Shown: one piece after another, positions 1 through 9,488 of the stretch
How positions within the stretch are numbered: position 1 is the first letter of the stretch
How the letters are laid out: every line of letters starts with the position of its first letter
Origin: Microbacterium luteolum
GTDB lineage: Bacteria > Actinomycetota > Actinomycetes > Actinomycetales > Microbacteriaceae
Direction: 5' to 3'
NCBI RefSeq assembly: GCF_039533965.1
Contig: NZ_BAAAUN010000001.1
Location: forward strand, 1,276,950 to 1,340,949
DNA: 64,000 nt
The notes under the pieces: model-generated
What the model saw: the letters and a program-made list of their open reading frames with translations, nothing else
Told to the model about the DNA's origin: nothing
The model's database searches: none
Position numbers and translations under genes: made by a program

Positions 1-250
1 GCTCCGCACTCAGCACCGCGGATCCCAGATCCATCAGCACCAGCACACCGTCGCAGTCGGCGGCGAGCTCATCGATCGCACCCGCGACGGCCACGGCATC
101 CGTTCCGAGGATCGGCGCTCCGTCGGCGTCGCTTCCGGCACCGGCAGCGACCTTCACCTGCACATCCGCGCCCTGCACCATCTGCAGGGCAAGCTCCAGC
201 GCCGCCTCCCCGAGTCGTGCGCTGTGGGAGACGGCGACGATCCCGATCAT
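1..250 (-). CDS. dhaM: DhaM, PTS phosphotransfer subunit of dihydroxyacetone kinase (partial)
   Basis: This is the N-terminal 83 residues; the rest lies beyond the left edge. The start reads MIGIVAVSHSARLGEAALEL, the EIIA-Man fold of DhaM with the phospho-accepting His at residue 9, followed by GVLVLMDLGSA typical of the family. In PTS-dependent systems DhaM takes phosphate from HPr and re-phosphorylates the ADP bound to DhaL. The ATG shares one base with the dhaL stop (TGATG), so the two are translationally coupled. Whether HPr or EI domains are fused at the C-terminus cannot be seen. Confidence 0.88.
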   Translation of the reverse strand, partial: MIGIVAVSHSARLGEAALELALQMVQGADVQVKVAAGAGSDADGAPILGTDAVAVAGAIDELAADCDGVLVLMDLGSAVLSAE

Positions 251-890
251 CAGGAGCTGCCGGAGATCGCCGTGGCGAGCGTGTCGAACAGGATCGCCGT
301 CGATGCGGCACCCGGGTCGAGGTGTCCGGCGCTGCGTTCGCCGAGATAGCTCGCCCGCCCCTTGCGGGCCACGAGCGGTTCGGTCGCGTCCCGCCCTGCG
401 GCTGCGGCATCCGCAGCCCTCCGAGCCGCCGTCGACAGATCAGCGCCATCGGCGATCGCCGCATCGAGCGCGTCGACCGCCGGTGCCATCGCGTCGAACA
501 TCGTCTTGTCTCCCGCTTCGGCCTTGCCGCGCGCGACGATGCCCTCGAGCCCCGCCCGCAACGCGGAGGCGAGGCCGGCCGCGTCGAGCTCCGTGACCGC
601 GCCGGCCGTCATCCCCATGCGCAGGAAGAACGTGCCGTAGAGCGGCCCGCTGGCCCCTCCGACCGAGCTCACGAGGGTCATGCCCACCGTCTTCAGCAGT
701 TCGTCGACGGTGGCCGGCGTTCCGGCGGCGAGCTTCTCCCCGACCGCGCTCATGCCACGCGCCATGTTGGCGCCGTGGTCGGCGTCGCCGATCGCCGAGT
801 CCAGCTCCGTGAGCCACTCGCGCTTCTCGGTCACCGCATCGCGGAAGCCGGAGATCCAGTCGACCAGGGTGTCGGTTCCGACGGCCGCCA

Positions 891-891
<1 letters not shown>
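250..891 (-). CDS. dhaL: DhaL, ADP-binding subunit of dihydroxyacetone kinase
   Basis: A 213-aa cytoplasmic all-helical subunit, the normal length for DhaL. It holds the nucleotide and passes its phosphate to dihydroxyacetone on DhaK. The Mg/ADP site is visible near residues 31-43 (DSAIGDADHGANM), with the aspartates that bind the diphosphate, and a Gly-rich loop GGASGPLYG follows. The open frame continues upstream, but ATG at 891 overlaps the dhaK stop as TGATG and gives the family's normal N-terminus, so I chose it. Middle gene of dhaK-dhaL-dhaM. Confidence 0.93.
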
Positions 892-1883
<992 letters not shown>

Positions 1884-1902
1884 TGCGATCTCCTTTGATC
1901 TC

Positions 1903-2002
1903 TTTCGCGAAAATCGGAAAGCAATTCGTTAATGTCGAATATGCTCGGACCCGGTCGGGTTGTCAAGATCAATCCGGAAGACCAGCACGACGAACCGGTT
2001 CG
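1903..2002. promoter_or_regulatory. Divergent dhaK/iclR control region with three dyads
   Basis: Three inverted repeats lie between the divergent genes: TTTCGCGAAA (1903-1912, perfect), ATTCG-N7-CGAAT (1924-1940) and CGAACCGGTTCG (1991-2002, perfect 12 bp). All three are free of coding sequence if the regulator starts at GTG 2031. The core CGAA/TTCG recurs in each. They are candidate operators for the IclR protein; this is inferred from position and symmetry. Confidence 0.5.
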
Positions 2003-2030
2003 ACGTCGAATCGGAAGAAGGGACGGCCCC

Positions 2031-2798
2031 GTGATCCAGGCGATCGACCGTGCGGCGAAGATCCTCGAACTGCTCCAGGGCGCCCGCCATCTGGGCATCA
2101 CCGACCTCGCGGCCGCCCTCAGTCTTCCGCCCTCCACCGTGCACGGCATCGTGAAGTCGCTGCGCTCTCACGGCCTCGTCGCCAAGGAGCGCGGCGGTCA
2201 GCGCTACATGCTGGGGCCCACCCTGCTGCGCCTCAGCAACGTCTACCTCGACACGCTCGACGTGCGCGCCCGGGCGATGCGCTGGACGCAGGAGCTCGCC
2301 CGCCGCACGAACCTCTCGGTGCGACTCGGCGCCCCGCACTTCACGGACGTCCTGGTCATCCATCACAACCTCCGGCCCGACGACAGCCAGCAGATGCTGG
2401 AGACCGGCGTCGCGATCCCCGCACACGCCTCGGCGATGGGCAAGGTGCTGCTGGCCTACGACCTCGGCTTCCAGCGGAGCGTGTTCGAGCAGCCGCTGCG
2501 CAGCCTCACCGGCGACACGGTGACCGACATCGCACGACTCACCCTGGAACTTCCCGCGATCGCCGAGCGCGGGAACGCGGCGGAGTTCGACGAGGCGGTG
2601 CTCGGCGAGTCCTCGATCGCGGCACCCATCGCGGATGCATCGAACGACATCGTCGCGGCCGTGGCGGTGGTGATGCCGACCACACAGACACCGCCATCGG
2701 ATGCCATCCTCGATGCGCTCCGCGAGACGGCCCGCAACATCTCGCGGGAGCTCGGCGCGACGTCCTGGCCGCCGCGCGTCGCCCCAGCGGAGGACTGA
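2031..2798 (+). CDS. IclR-family regulator, probably of the dha operon
   Basis: A 255-aa regulator from GTG 2031, preceded by AGAAGGGA. The N-terminal winged helix (IQAIDRAAKILELLQG, then LSLPPSTVHGIVKSLRSHG as recognition helix, residues about 3-60) is followed by an IclR effector domain (LRLSNVYLD, PAHASAMGKVLLAYD). An in-frame ATG at 1932 would add 33 residues. Those residues look unlike the family N-terminus and their codons lie across the palindromes, so I prefer 2031. It is divergent from dhaKLM, as expected for a local glycerol/dihydroxyacetone regulator. The effector is unknown. Confidence 0.85.
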   Translation: MIQAIDRAAKILELLQGARHLGITDLAAALSLPPSTVHGIVKSLRSHGLVAKERGGQRYMLGPTLLRLSNVYLDTLDVRARAMRWTQELARRTNLSVRLGAPHFTDVLVIHHNLRPDDSQQMLETGVAIPAHASAMGKVLLAYDLGFQRSVFEQPLRSLTGDTVTDIARLTLELPAIAERGNAAEFDEAVLGESSIAAPIADASNDIVAAVAVVMPTTQTPPSDAILDALRETARNISRELGATSWPPRVAPAED

Positions 2799-2816
2799 CC
2801 GCGCGAGGACCCGAGT

Positions 2817-4946
2817 TCAGCCGCGCAGCGCGAGGGCGAGCGGGAGCACGTCGGTCGCCCCGGCCTGGCGCAGCACACGGGCGGCGACGGTCATCGTCCA
2901 CCGGCTGTCGACCAGGTCGTCGATGAGCAGCACAGGGCCCTCAGGCACCTCCAGGTGCTCGGCGCTGAAACGGTCCCAGAGGCCGGCGAGGCGGAAGACG
3001 CTGTTCCCGCCCGGTTGCCCGGTCGGCCCGCCCCCGACCGGCTCGAGCGCCCCCAGATACGGCAGGCGCCCGACTTCGGCGAGCCCGCGCGCGAGCGAGT
3101 CGACCAGCAGCGGACGCGACCGCGACGGCAGGGCGACGACAGCCACCGGACGCTCGGCCCATCCCCACCCGGCGAGCACGCGGATGCAGCCCTGGATCAG
3201 CTGCGGTGTCACCGCGACATCCGACGCACCGGGCGCGAAGATCTCCCGCAGGCTGTTCCCCCACCCCAGGTCGGTGAGACGCGCGAGCGCTCGGCCCTCG
3301 CCGGCCTGCTCGCCTGCCGAGATGCGGCCCTTGAGCGGAACGCCCAGCCGGTCGGCTCCCGTCGGCCAGGCCCGACGGGGCTCGATCGGAACGCCGACAC
3401 GGTCGAGCGACTCCGCCGCCTGCGTGCTCGCCGCCGTGCCGATCTCGCGCGGGAACCATCCGCCCGCGCAGTTGTCGCATCTCCCGCAGGGTGCGGCCGT
3501 GTCATCGTCGAGGGAGCGCTGGAGGAACTCCATGCGGCATCCGTCGGTCTGCTCGTATTCGATCATGTGCTGCTGCTCGGCGAGGCGCTCGGCGGCGATG
3601 CGCTCGTAGCGTTCGGCGTCGTAGCTCCACGGCGCACCCGTCGCGACCCACCCGCCCTGCACGCGCCGCACGGCCCCGTCGACGTCGAGCACCTTCAGCA
3701 GCAGTTCGAGCGGCGTGCGGCGGATGTCGACCATCGCCTCGAGCGCCGGCGTCGAGATCGGCGCATCGCCGAGCGCGCCGATCACCCGTTCGGCGCGCTC
3801 CCGGTCGGGCATCGACGCGGTCGCGAAGTAGTGCCAGATGTCGCGGTCCTCGACGCCGGGCAGCAGCAGGACGTCGGCGCTCTCGCTCGCACGACCGGCA
3901 CGACCGACCTGCTGGTAGTAGGCCACGGGCGACGATGGCGCGCCGAGGTGCAGCACGAACCCCAGGTCGGGTTTGTCGAAGCCCATGCCCAGAGCGCTCG
4001 TCGCCACGAGCGCCTTGACCTCGTTGCGCTTGAGCATCCCCTCGGACTCTTCGCGCTCCTCGGTGTCGGTCTGGCCGGTGTAGGCCCGCACGTCGTGGCC
4101 GTGATCGCGCAGCAACCGGGCGGTGTCGACGGCGGCGGCGACCGTCAGCGTGTAGATGATGCCGGAACCGGGCAGGTCGTCAAGGTGACTCAGCAGCCAG
4201 GCCAGCCGACTCGCCGAATCGCGCAGCCGCAGCACACCCAGACGCAGCGAAGTGCGCGCGAGCGGTCCGCGGATCGTGAGCACCGGCGCCATACCCTCGT
4301 CGCCCTCTGTCGCACCCGTCAGGCTGCCGAGCTGCTCGGCGACGTCGGCCACGACCCGGCTGTTCGCGGTCGCCGTCGTCGCGAGCACCGGGACATCTGC
4401 CGGCATCTGCGCGATGAGGTCGCGCAGCCGCCGATAGTCGGGGCGGAAGTCGTGCCCCCAGTCGCTGATGCAGTGCGCCTCGTCGACGACCAGCATCCCG
4501 ATGCGACGGACGAGCGCCGGCAGCTGCTCCTCGCGGAACGCGGGATTGTTGAGTCGCTCGGGCGAGACCAGCAGCACGTCGACCTCGTCGCGGTCGAGCT
4601 GCGCGAGCACGTCGGACCACTCGTGCGCATTGGTGGAGTTGATCGCGACCGCGCGCACTCCCGCCCGTTCGGCGGCGGCGATCTGGTCGCGCATGAGCGC
4701 CAGCAGGGGCGACACGAGCACGGTGGGACCCGCGCCCTGCCGCCGCAGCAGCAGCGTCGCGACGAAGTAGACGGCCGACTTGCCCCAGCCTGTGCGCTGC
4801 ACCACGAGCGCGCGGCGGCGCCCTTCGACCAGCGCCTCGATCGCCTCGTACTGCCCGTCGTGGAAGTCGGCGTCGGGGCGGCCGACGAGTTCGCGCAGCG
4901 CCGCGAGCGCGGCCTCGCGGGTGTCGACGGGAGGTGCGGAGGTCAT
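2817..4946 (-). CDS. recQ: RecQ-family DNA helicase with C-terminal phosphoribosyltransferase-like domain
   Basis: A 709-aa ATP-dependent 3'-5' helicase. The SF2 core shows motif I QRTGWGKSAVYF (near residue 50), the DEAH box VVDEAHCISDWGHDFRPDY and motif VI QQVGRAGRA. The RecQ zinc site supplies Cys in DGCRMEFLQRS and CGRCDNCAGG (about 500-530). After the helicase part the last 200 residues lack an HRDC domain. They end in VLLIDDLVDSRWTMTVAARV, the PRPP-loop signature of type I phosphoribosyltransferases. ATG 4946 is preferred over an upstream in-frame ATG at 5024 because the added residues are low-complexity Arg/Gly. Monocistronic; faces away from its neighbours. Confidence 0.92.
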   Translation of the reverse strand: MTSAPPVDTREAALAALRELVGRPDADFHDGQYEAIEALVEGRRRALVVQRTGWGKSAVYFVATLLLRRQGAGPTVLVSPLLALMRDQIAAAERAGVRAVAINSTNAHEWSDVLAQLDRDEVDVLLVSPERLNNPAFREEQLPALVRRIGMLVVDEAHCISDWGHDFRPDYRRLRDLIAQMPADVPVLATTATANSRVVADVAEQLGSLTGATEGDEGMAPVLTIRGPLARTSLRLGVLRLRDSASRLAWLLSHLDDLPGSGIIYTLTVAAAVDTARLLRDHGHDVRAYTGQTDTEEREESEGMLKRNEVKALVATSALGMGFDKPDLGFVLHLGAPSSPVAYYQQVGRAGRASESADVLLLPGVEDRDIWHYFATASMPDRERAERVIGALGDAPISTPALEAMVDIRRTPLELLLKVLDVDGAVRRVQGGWVATGAPWSYDAERYERIAAERLAEQQHMIEYEQTDGCRMEFLQRSLDDDTAAPCGRCDNCAGGWFPREIGTAASTQAAESLDRVGVPIEPRRAWPTGADRLGVPLKGRISAGEQAGEGRALARLTDLGWGNSLREIFAPGASDVAVTPQLIQGCIRVLAGWGWAERPVAVVALPSRSRPLLVDSLARGLAEVGRLPYLGALEPVGGGPTGQPGGNSVFRLAGLWDRFSAEHLEVPEGPVLLIDDLVDSRWTMTVAARVLRQAGATDVLPLALALRG

Positions 4947-5042
4947 GCCCCCACTCTGCCCCACATCACCGACACCTCGGGGTCGGCATCCACAGGCTCG
5001 TCCAGCCCGCCGCCCTCGCATCACACGTGTCGGTCGAAAGCG

Positions 5043-5100
5043 CGGATGCAGGTCCAGAACACCCTTTCCGAACCTGCATCCGTCCTTTCGGCCTGCATCT
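5043..5100. repeat. Intergenic direct and inverted repeat around CGGATGCAGGT
   Basis: CGGATGCAGGT (5043-5053) and its exact complement ACCTGCATCCG (5072-5082) form an 11-bp stem with an 18-nt loop. A further CCTGCATC copy follows at 5093-5100, each inverted copy preceded by CCTTTC or CTTTC. The block lies between two divergent genes, so it is not a simple terminator for either. The same layout with a different core word occurs at 10366-10441. Confidence 0.7.
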
Positions 5101-5161
5101 GTGTCGGGGCCTCACCCATGCCCTCCGATCCCCGGCCGCAGATCGCGCCTAGCGTAGGAGC

Positions 5162-5581
5162 ATGATCACCCGCGAACTCGCCGTCACCCTCCGTGAGGCC
5201 GGCCTCGGCTGGCACCCGGCCGAAGGCGACCGCTTCCAGCTCGACCTCCCCGACGAGGTGGAGCTCGAAGCGGAGGCCGACGTCTTCACCGTCAGCGAGA
5301 TGACGATCGAGGCGCGCCAGACGCCGAGCGGCACCGACCTCGCGTTCAACGGCACGACGGAATGGGCCCTCGACGCGGTGACTCTCGCTGACGCGGTCTG
5401 GCTGCCGCGCGAGGACCAGCTGCGCGAGCTGCTCCGGGGGACCTTCCGCTCACTGGTGCGCCTCGAAGACACCTTCCGCGTGGACATCGAGATCGCGGGG
5501 AACGGCCTCTCGTTCGAGCATCCGGATCCGGCCGAGGCGTATGGCCGGGCTCTCCTGGAGCTGATCTCGCGGTCGCACTGA
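5162..5581 (+). CDS. Conserved-looking hypothetical protein, 139 aa
   Basis: I do not recognise a family with certainty. The product is acidic and soluble, with no signal peptide or membrane segment; the first third is rich in Glu/Asp (DLPDEVELEAEADVF) and the end reads AYGRALLELISRSH. A TAGCGT hexamer (5150-5155) sits 6 nt before the ATG, the geometry of an actinobacterial leaderless promoter, and AGGAG abuts the start too closely to be a good ribosome site. It is followed 81 bp later by the paa operon but separated from it by a putative operator, so it is probably transcribed independently. Confidence 0.75.
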   Translation: MITRELAVTLREAGLGWHPAEGDRFQLDLPDEVELEAEADVFTVSEMTIEARQTPSGTDLAFNGTTEWALDAVTLADAVWLPREDQLRELLRGTFRSLVRLEDTFRVDIEIAGNGLSFEHPDPAEAYGRALLELISRSH

Positions 5582-5622
5582 GACCCGCCTTGAAGACGGG
5601 CGACCTTCTGTGTCAGAATAAC

Positions 5623-5637
5623 CTAACGATCGGTCAG
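5623..5637. promoter_or_regulatory. Candidate operator of the paa operon
   Basis: CTAAC-GATCG-GTCAG is an inverted repeat of pattern CTRAC-N5-GTYAG, 26 bp upstream of the paaA start and next to the probable promoter. TetR-family PaaR proteins of actinobacteria use dyads with ACCG/CGGT-like arms, so a PaaR-type repressor is plausible, but no such gene is in the window. Confidence 0.45.
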
Positions 5638-5662
5638 TAAAGATGCTGAATGAGGAGCCACG

Positions 5663-6658
5663 ATGACCAGCCCCGCAGACCTCTCCCTCATCCCGAGCGA
5701 GATCTCGGATGAGGAGCGCGTGTTCGACGAGCTCATCGCGAACGAGCAGCGCATCGAACCCCGCGACTGGATGCCCGACGCGTACCGCAAGACGCTGATC
5801 CGCCAGATCTCCCAGCACGCCCACTCCGAGATCATCGGGATGCAGCCGGAAGGCAACTGGATCACGCGGGCGCCGAGCCTCAAGCGCAAGGCGATCCTGA
5901 TGGCCAAGGTGCAGGACGAGGCCGGCCACGGCCTGTACCTCTACTCGGCGGCACAGACCCTCGGCATCACGCGCGACGAGATGATGGACCAGCTCATCAG
6001 CGGCAAGGCCAAGTACTCGTCGATCTTCAACTACCCCACGCCCACCTGGGCCGACATGGGCGCGATCGGCTGGCTCGTCGACGGCGCGGCGATCGTCAAC
6101 CAGGTGCCGCTGTGCCGCGCCTCGTATGGACCCTACGGCCGCGCCATGGTGCGGGTCTGCAAGGAGGAGTCCTTCCACCAGCGGCAGGGATTCGAGATCC
6201 TGCTCAGCCTCATGCAGGGCACCGAGGAGCAGCGGCAGATGGCACAGGATGCCGTGAACCGCTGGTACTGGCCGAGCCTGGCGATGTTCGGGCCGCCGGA
6301 CGAGCAGTCACCCAACTCCGCGCAGTCGATGAAGTGGAAGATCAAGCGCTTCTCGAACGACGACCTGCGTCAGCGGTTCGTCGGGATGCTGGTGCCCCAG
6401 GCCGAGATCCTCGGCGTGACGCTGCCCGACCCCGACCTGCGCTTCGACGAGGAGACCGGTCAGTACGCGATCGGCGAGATCGACTGGGACGAGTTCTTCG
6501 AGGTGCTGCGCGGCAACGGCCCCTGCAACGCCGAGCGTCTCGAGCGCCGGCGGACCGCCCACGAGGACGGCGCCTGGGTGCGCGAGGCCGCAGCGGCGTA
6601 TGCCCGCAAGCAGGCCTCTCCTTGGGTCCCTGAGCCCGTCGAAGGGCAGGTGGCCTGA
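5663..6658 (+). CDS. paaA: PaaA, catalytic subunit of phenylacetyl-CoA 1,2-epoxidase
   Basis: A 331-aa di-iron monooxygenase subunit that epoxidises the ring of phenylacetyl-CoA. Ferritin-like helices carry the iron ligands, visible in [31 protein letters not shown] and [18 protein letters not shown] precedes the ATG by 6 nt. It opens paaABCDE; its stop overlaps the paaB ATG (TGATG). The last residues, [13 protein letters not shown], are encoded by a REP-type palindrome that has entered the 3' end of the gene, lengthening the protein beyond the usual size of about 310 residues. Confidence 0.95.
   Translation: MTSPADLSLIPSEISDEERVFDELIANEQRIEPRDWMPDAYRKTLIRQISQHAHSEIIGMQPEGNWITRAPSLKRKAILMAKVQDEAGHGLYLYSAAQTLGITRDEMMDQLISGKAKYSSIFNYPTPTWADMGAIGWLVDGAAIVNQVPLCRASYGPYGRAMVRVCKEESFHQRQGFEILLSLMQGTEEQRQMAQDAVNRWYWPSLAMFGPPDEQSPNSAQSMKWKIKRFSNDDLRQRFVGMLVPQAEILGVTLPDPDLRFDEETGQYAIGEIDWDEFFEVLRGNGPCNAERLERRRTAHEDGAWVREAAAAYARKQASPWVPEPVEGQVA
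6621..6653. repeat. REP-type palindrome inside the 3' end of paaA
   Basis: The core GGGTCCCTGAGCCCGTCGAA continues into GGGC. It is the same element as the two copies after paaE (9489-9554), with CCC for CTT in the centre. It is read in frame as WVPEPVEGQ. Confidence 0.8.
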
Positions 6659-6963
6659 TGGCGACGCCCGGCGCCGATGAGCGCGAGCCGTGGCCCCTGT
6701 GGGAGGTCTTCGTCCGTGCGAACCGCGGCCTGAGCCACGTGCACGTCGGGTCCCTGCACGCACCGGACGCCGAGATGGCCATCCGCAACGCCCGCGACCT
6801 CTACACGCGGCGCGGCGAGGGCGTGTCGATCTGGGCCGTCCCGGCCGATGCGATCACGACCAGCGACCCCGACGCGAAGGGCGCGTACTTCGAGAGCCCG
6901 GCTGGGAAGAACTACCGGCACGCCGTGTACTACACGGCATCCGAGGGGGTGCCGCACCTGTGA
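6658..6963 (+). CDS. paaB: PaaB, structural subunit of phenylacetyl-CoA epoxidase
   Basis: A 101-aa small subunit with the family signature WEVFVRANRGLSHVHVGSLHAPDAEMA, then ARDLYTRRGEGVSIWAVPAD and a C-terminal HAVYYTASEGVPHL. PaaB bridges the PaaA-PaaC heterodimers and is needed for activity. It overlaps paaA by one base and paaC by four (GTGA), so the five genes are tightly coupled. Length is close to the usual 95-100 residues. Confidence 0.95.
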   Translation: MATPGADEREPWPLWEVFVRANRGLSHVHVGSLHAPDAEMAIRNARDLYTRRGEGVSIWAVPADAITTSDPDAKGAYFESPAGKNYRHAVYYTASEGVPHL

Positions 6964-7823
6964 CCGACACCAACCCGGTCGTTGAGCGAGCGAAGCGAGA
7001 CGAAACGCACGACGTCCACGGCGACGTGTCGGTCGACGCGCTGCAGCTCAGCGACGAGCTCTCCGGAACCGGAGCGACGGCAGCGTCCGCCGACATCGCC
7101 GAGTACGCGCTCCGCCTCGGCGACGACGCGCTGATCCTCTCGCAGCAGCTGGGCGAGTGGATCTCCCGCGCGCCGGAGCTCGAGGAGGACGTGGCGCTCG
7201 GCAACATCGCCCTCGACCTGCTCGGTCACGCCCGCTCGCTCCTGCACTACGCCGGCTCCTACGACGGCCGCAGCGAGGACGACCTGGCCTTCTTCCGCGA
7301 CGAGCCGGAGTTCCGCTGCGCCTGGATCGTCGAGCAGCCCAACGGCGACTTCGCGCAGACCATCGCCCGACAGTTCGTGGTGTCGACCTACATGTTCGAG
7401 ATGTACTCGGCCCTCCGCACGAGCACCGATGAGACATTCGCGGCGATCGCGGAGAAGTCCCTCAAAGAGGTCGACTACCACCGGGATCATTCGGTGCAGT
7501 GGATGCTGCGCCTCGCCGGCGGCACGGAGGAATCGCGCGCCCGGATCATCCGTGCGACCGCGGACGTCTGGCCCTACGTGGATGAGCTGTTCCGCGACGA
7601 CGAGCTGATCGAACGGCTGGGCGACGCCGCCGCACGGCCGTCGAGCCTGCGGGAGGGATTCGACGGCGTCGTCGACACCGTCTTCGCCGAGGCCGACCTG
7701 GCCGTGCCCGCGGTGGCCGCCTCTTCCGCCGGCGGACGGCGCGGAGCACACGCGACTCCCCTGGGCCACATCCTCGCCGAGATGCAGGTGCTCGCGCGCC
7801 GGCATCCGGGGGCATCATGGTGA
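6960..7823 (+). CDS. paaC: PaaC, structural subunit of phenylacetyl-CoA epoxidase
   Basis: A 287-aa ferritin-like partner of PaaA, recognised by EYALRLGDDALILSQQLGEW, LGNIALDLLGHARSLLHYAG and EKSLKEVDYHRDHSVQW. It lacks a working di-iron site in known enzymes and stabilises PaaA. The GTG at 6960 overlaps the paaB stop. E. coli PaaC is about 40 residues shorter. Part of the excess is the N-terminal NPVVERAKRDETHDV, encoded by a REP-like palindrome (6976-7007). A later GTG at 7026 would remove it but lacks a convincing ribosome site. Confidence 0.93.
   Translation: MTDTNPVVERAKRDETHDVHGDVSVDALQLSDELSGTGATAASADIAEYALRLGDDALILSQQLGEWISRAPELEEDVALGNIALDLLGHARSLLHYAGSYDGRSEDDLAFFRDEPEFRCAWIVEQPNGDFAQTIARQFVVSTYMFEMYSALRTSTDETFAAIAEKSLKEVDYHRDHSVQWMLRLAGGTEESRARIIRATADVWPYVDELFRDDELIERLGDAAARPSSLREGFDGVVDTVFAEADLAVPAVAASSAGGRRGAHATPLGHILAEMQVLARRHPGASW
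6976..7007. repeat. Second REP family, inside the 5' end of paaC
   Basis: CGGTCGTTGAGCGAGCGAAG, continuing as CGAGACGAAACG, has near-perfect dyad symmetry (GAGCGAGCGAAGCGAG centre). It is unrelated in sequence to the GGGTCCCTGAGC element at 6621 and 9489, and resembles a repeat I know as common in Microbacteriaceae intergenic regions. It is translated as part of PaaC. Confidence 0.7.
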
Positions 7824-8311
7824 CCCTCACTCCGACGCAGGCGGCCTGGCGGATCGCGGCGGCCGTGCCCGACCCCGAGGTCCCTGTGCTCACGATCGAG
7901 GACCTCGGAGTGCTCCGCGCCGTCGAAGCCGACGGCGACCGCGTGCGCGTCGACATCACGCCGACGTACAGCGGATGCCCGGCGATGGACACGATCCGCG
8001 ACGACGTGATCATGTCGCTGACCGCGGCCGGCTTCGCGGAGGTCGACGTGCGCCTGGTCCTTTCCCCCGCCTGGACGACGGACTGGATGTCGGATGCCGG
8101 CAAGAAGAAGCTCGAGGCCTACGGCATCGCGCCGCCCTCCGGCCGCGCCGCCGTCTCCACCGGACCGATCCGGCTCCTGCTGAGCGTGCGCTGCCCGCGC
8201 TGCGGCTCACTCGACACGCACGAGGTCTCGCGCTTCGGTTCGACCTCCTGCAAGTCCCTGTTCGAGTGCCGCGCATGCCTCGAGCCCTTCGACCATTTCA
8301 AGGTGCACTGA
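7817..8311 (+). CDS. paaD: PaaD, maturation factor for phenylacetyl-CoA epoxidase
   Basis: A 164-aa protein with an N-terminal MIP18/SufT-like domain (VPDPEVPVLTIEDLGVLRAV, TYSGCPAMDTI) and a C-terminal zinc-ribbon-like tail with Cys in VRCPRCGS and CKSLFECRACLEPF. PaaD is thought to help assemble the di-iron or Fe-S centres of the complex. Its ATG overlaps the paaC end by 7 nt and its stop overlaps the paaE ATG by one base. Confidence 0.93.
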   Translation: MVTLTPTQAAWRIAAAVPDPEVPVLTIEDLGVLRAVEADGDRVRVDITPTYSGCPAMDTIRDDVIMSLTAAGFAEVDVRLVLSPAWTTDWMSDAGKKKLEAYGIAPPSGRAAVSTGPIRLLLSVRCPRCGSLDTHEVSRFGSTSCKSLFECRACLEPFDHFKVH

Positions 8312-9477
8312 TGTCGCTCTTCTCCTCCGCGCGAGCCGGCGCCCCGGCATCCGTCCCGCCGCGCCGGTCGCCCGGCGAGCGCACGCGCGCACGCTTCCAC
8401 ACGCTCACGGTCGAGGATGTGCGCCCGCTCACCGACGATGCGGTCGAGGTGACGTTCACCGTGCCGGCCGCGCTGGCCGATGATTACGACCACCTGCCGG
8501 GCCAGTACGTAGCGCTGCGCACGACGCTCGAGGGCACGGAGGTTCGCCGTTCGTACTCGCTGTGCCGGGCTCCCGAGCACCGCACGGACGGCGCGCCGAC
8601 ACGACTCAGCGTCGCCGTGAAGCGCGACGAGGGCGGCCTGTTCTCCACCTGGGCCCAGACCGGCCTGCACCCGGGGTTCGAGATCGACGTGATGAGTCCG
8701 CAGGGCACGTTCACCTCAGGCCTCGACGACCTCGACCACAAGCACGTGGTCGGGATCGCCGCCGGCTCCGGCATCACCCCGCTCATGGCGCTCGCCCACA
8801 CGGTGCTCACGCGATCGACCACCTCGCGCTTCACGCTGCTGTACACGAACCGGTCGACGCTCGACGTGATGTTCCTGGAGGATCTCGCCGATCTCAAGGA
8901 CCGCTACCCGACCCGCGTGACACTGCATCACGTGCTGTCACGCGAGCAGCGCACGGCTCCCGTGCTGTCCGGGAGGATCGACGAGGAGAAGCTGCGGACG
9001 ATCTTCGGCTCGCTCATCGACCCCGCCGATGTCGACGAATGGTTCCTGTGCGGTCCGCTCTCGCTGGTGGACCTGTGCCGCGAGGTGCTCTCCGACGTGG
9101 GCGTCGCCCGCGAGCACATCCGCTTCGAACTGTTCACGACGGGAGACGAGCCGCTCCGCACCGCACGGCCGGTCGAGGTGCGCGCGGGAGCTGCGACATT
9201 CCGCATCGAGGTCAACCTCGACGGCGTCTCGTCGACGGTGGAGAGTCCGGTCGACGCGCACGAATCGGTGCTGAATGCGGCCCTGCGCGTGCGGCCGGAT
9301 GCACCGTTCGCCTGCGCGGGCGGCGTCTGCGGAACCTGCCGTGCGCGCGTGATCGAGGGCAGCGTCAGCATGACCGAGAACTACGCGCTGGAGCCCGACG
9401 AGCTCGAGCGCGGGTACGTGCTCACCTGTCAGTCCCATCCCACCAGCGACCGCGTGGTCGTCGACTACGACGTGTGA
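8311..9477 (+). CDS. paaE: PaaE, flavin/2Fe-2S reductase of phenylacetyl-CoA epoxidase
   Basis: A 388-aa reductase that passes NADPH electrons to PaaA. An FAD domain (LPGQYVALRTTLEG, RRSYSLCRAP), an NAD(P)-binding domain (GIAAGSGITPLMALAH, EWFLCGPLSLVD) and a C-terminal plant-type ferredoxin domain follow in order. The ferredoxin has cluster cysteines in FACAGGVCGTCRARV and a fourth in YVLTCQSHP. The ATG at 8311 overlaps the paaD stop (TGATG). An open frame extends upstream inside paaD but has no support. Confidence 0.95.
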   Translation: MSLFSSARAGAPASVPPRRSPGERTRARFHTLTVEDVRPLTDDAVEVTFTVPAALADDYDHLPGQYVALRTTLEGTEVRRSYSLCRAPEHRTDGAPTRLSVAVKRDEGGLFSTWAQTGLHPGFEIDVMSPQGTFTSGLDDLDHKHVVGIAAGSGITPLMALAHTVLTRSTTSRFTLLYTNRSTLDVMFLEDLADLKDRYPTRVTLHHVLSREQRTAPVLSGRIDEEKLRTIFGSLIDPADVDEWFLCGPLSLVDLCREVLSDVGVAREHIRFELFTTGDEPLRTARPVEVRAGAATFRIEVNLDGVSSTVESPVDAHESVLNAALRVRPDAPFACAGGVCGTCRARVIEGSVSMTENYALEPDELERGYVLTCQSHPTSDRVVVDYDV

Positions 9478-9488
9478 CCGGAGTGCGT

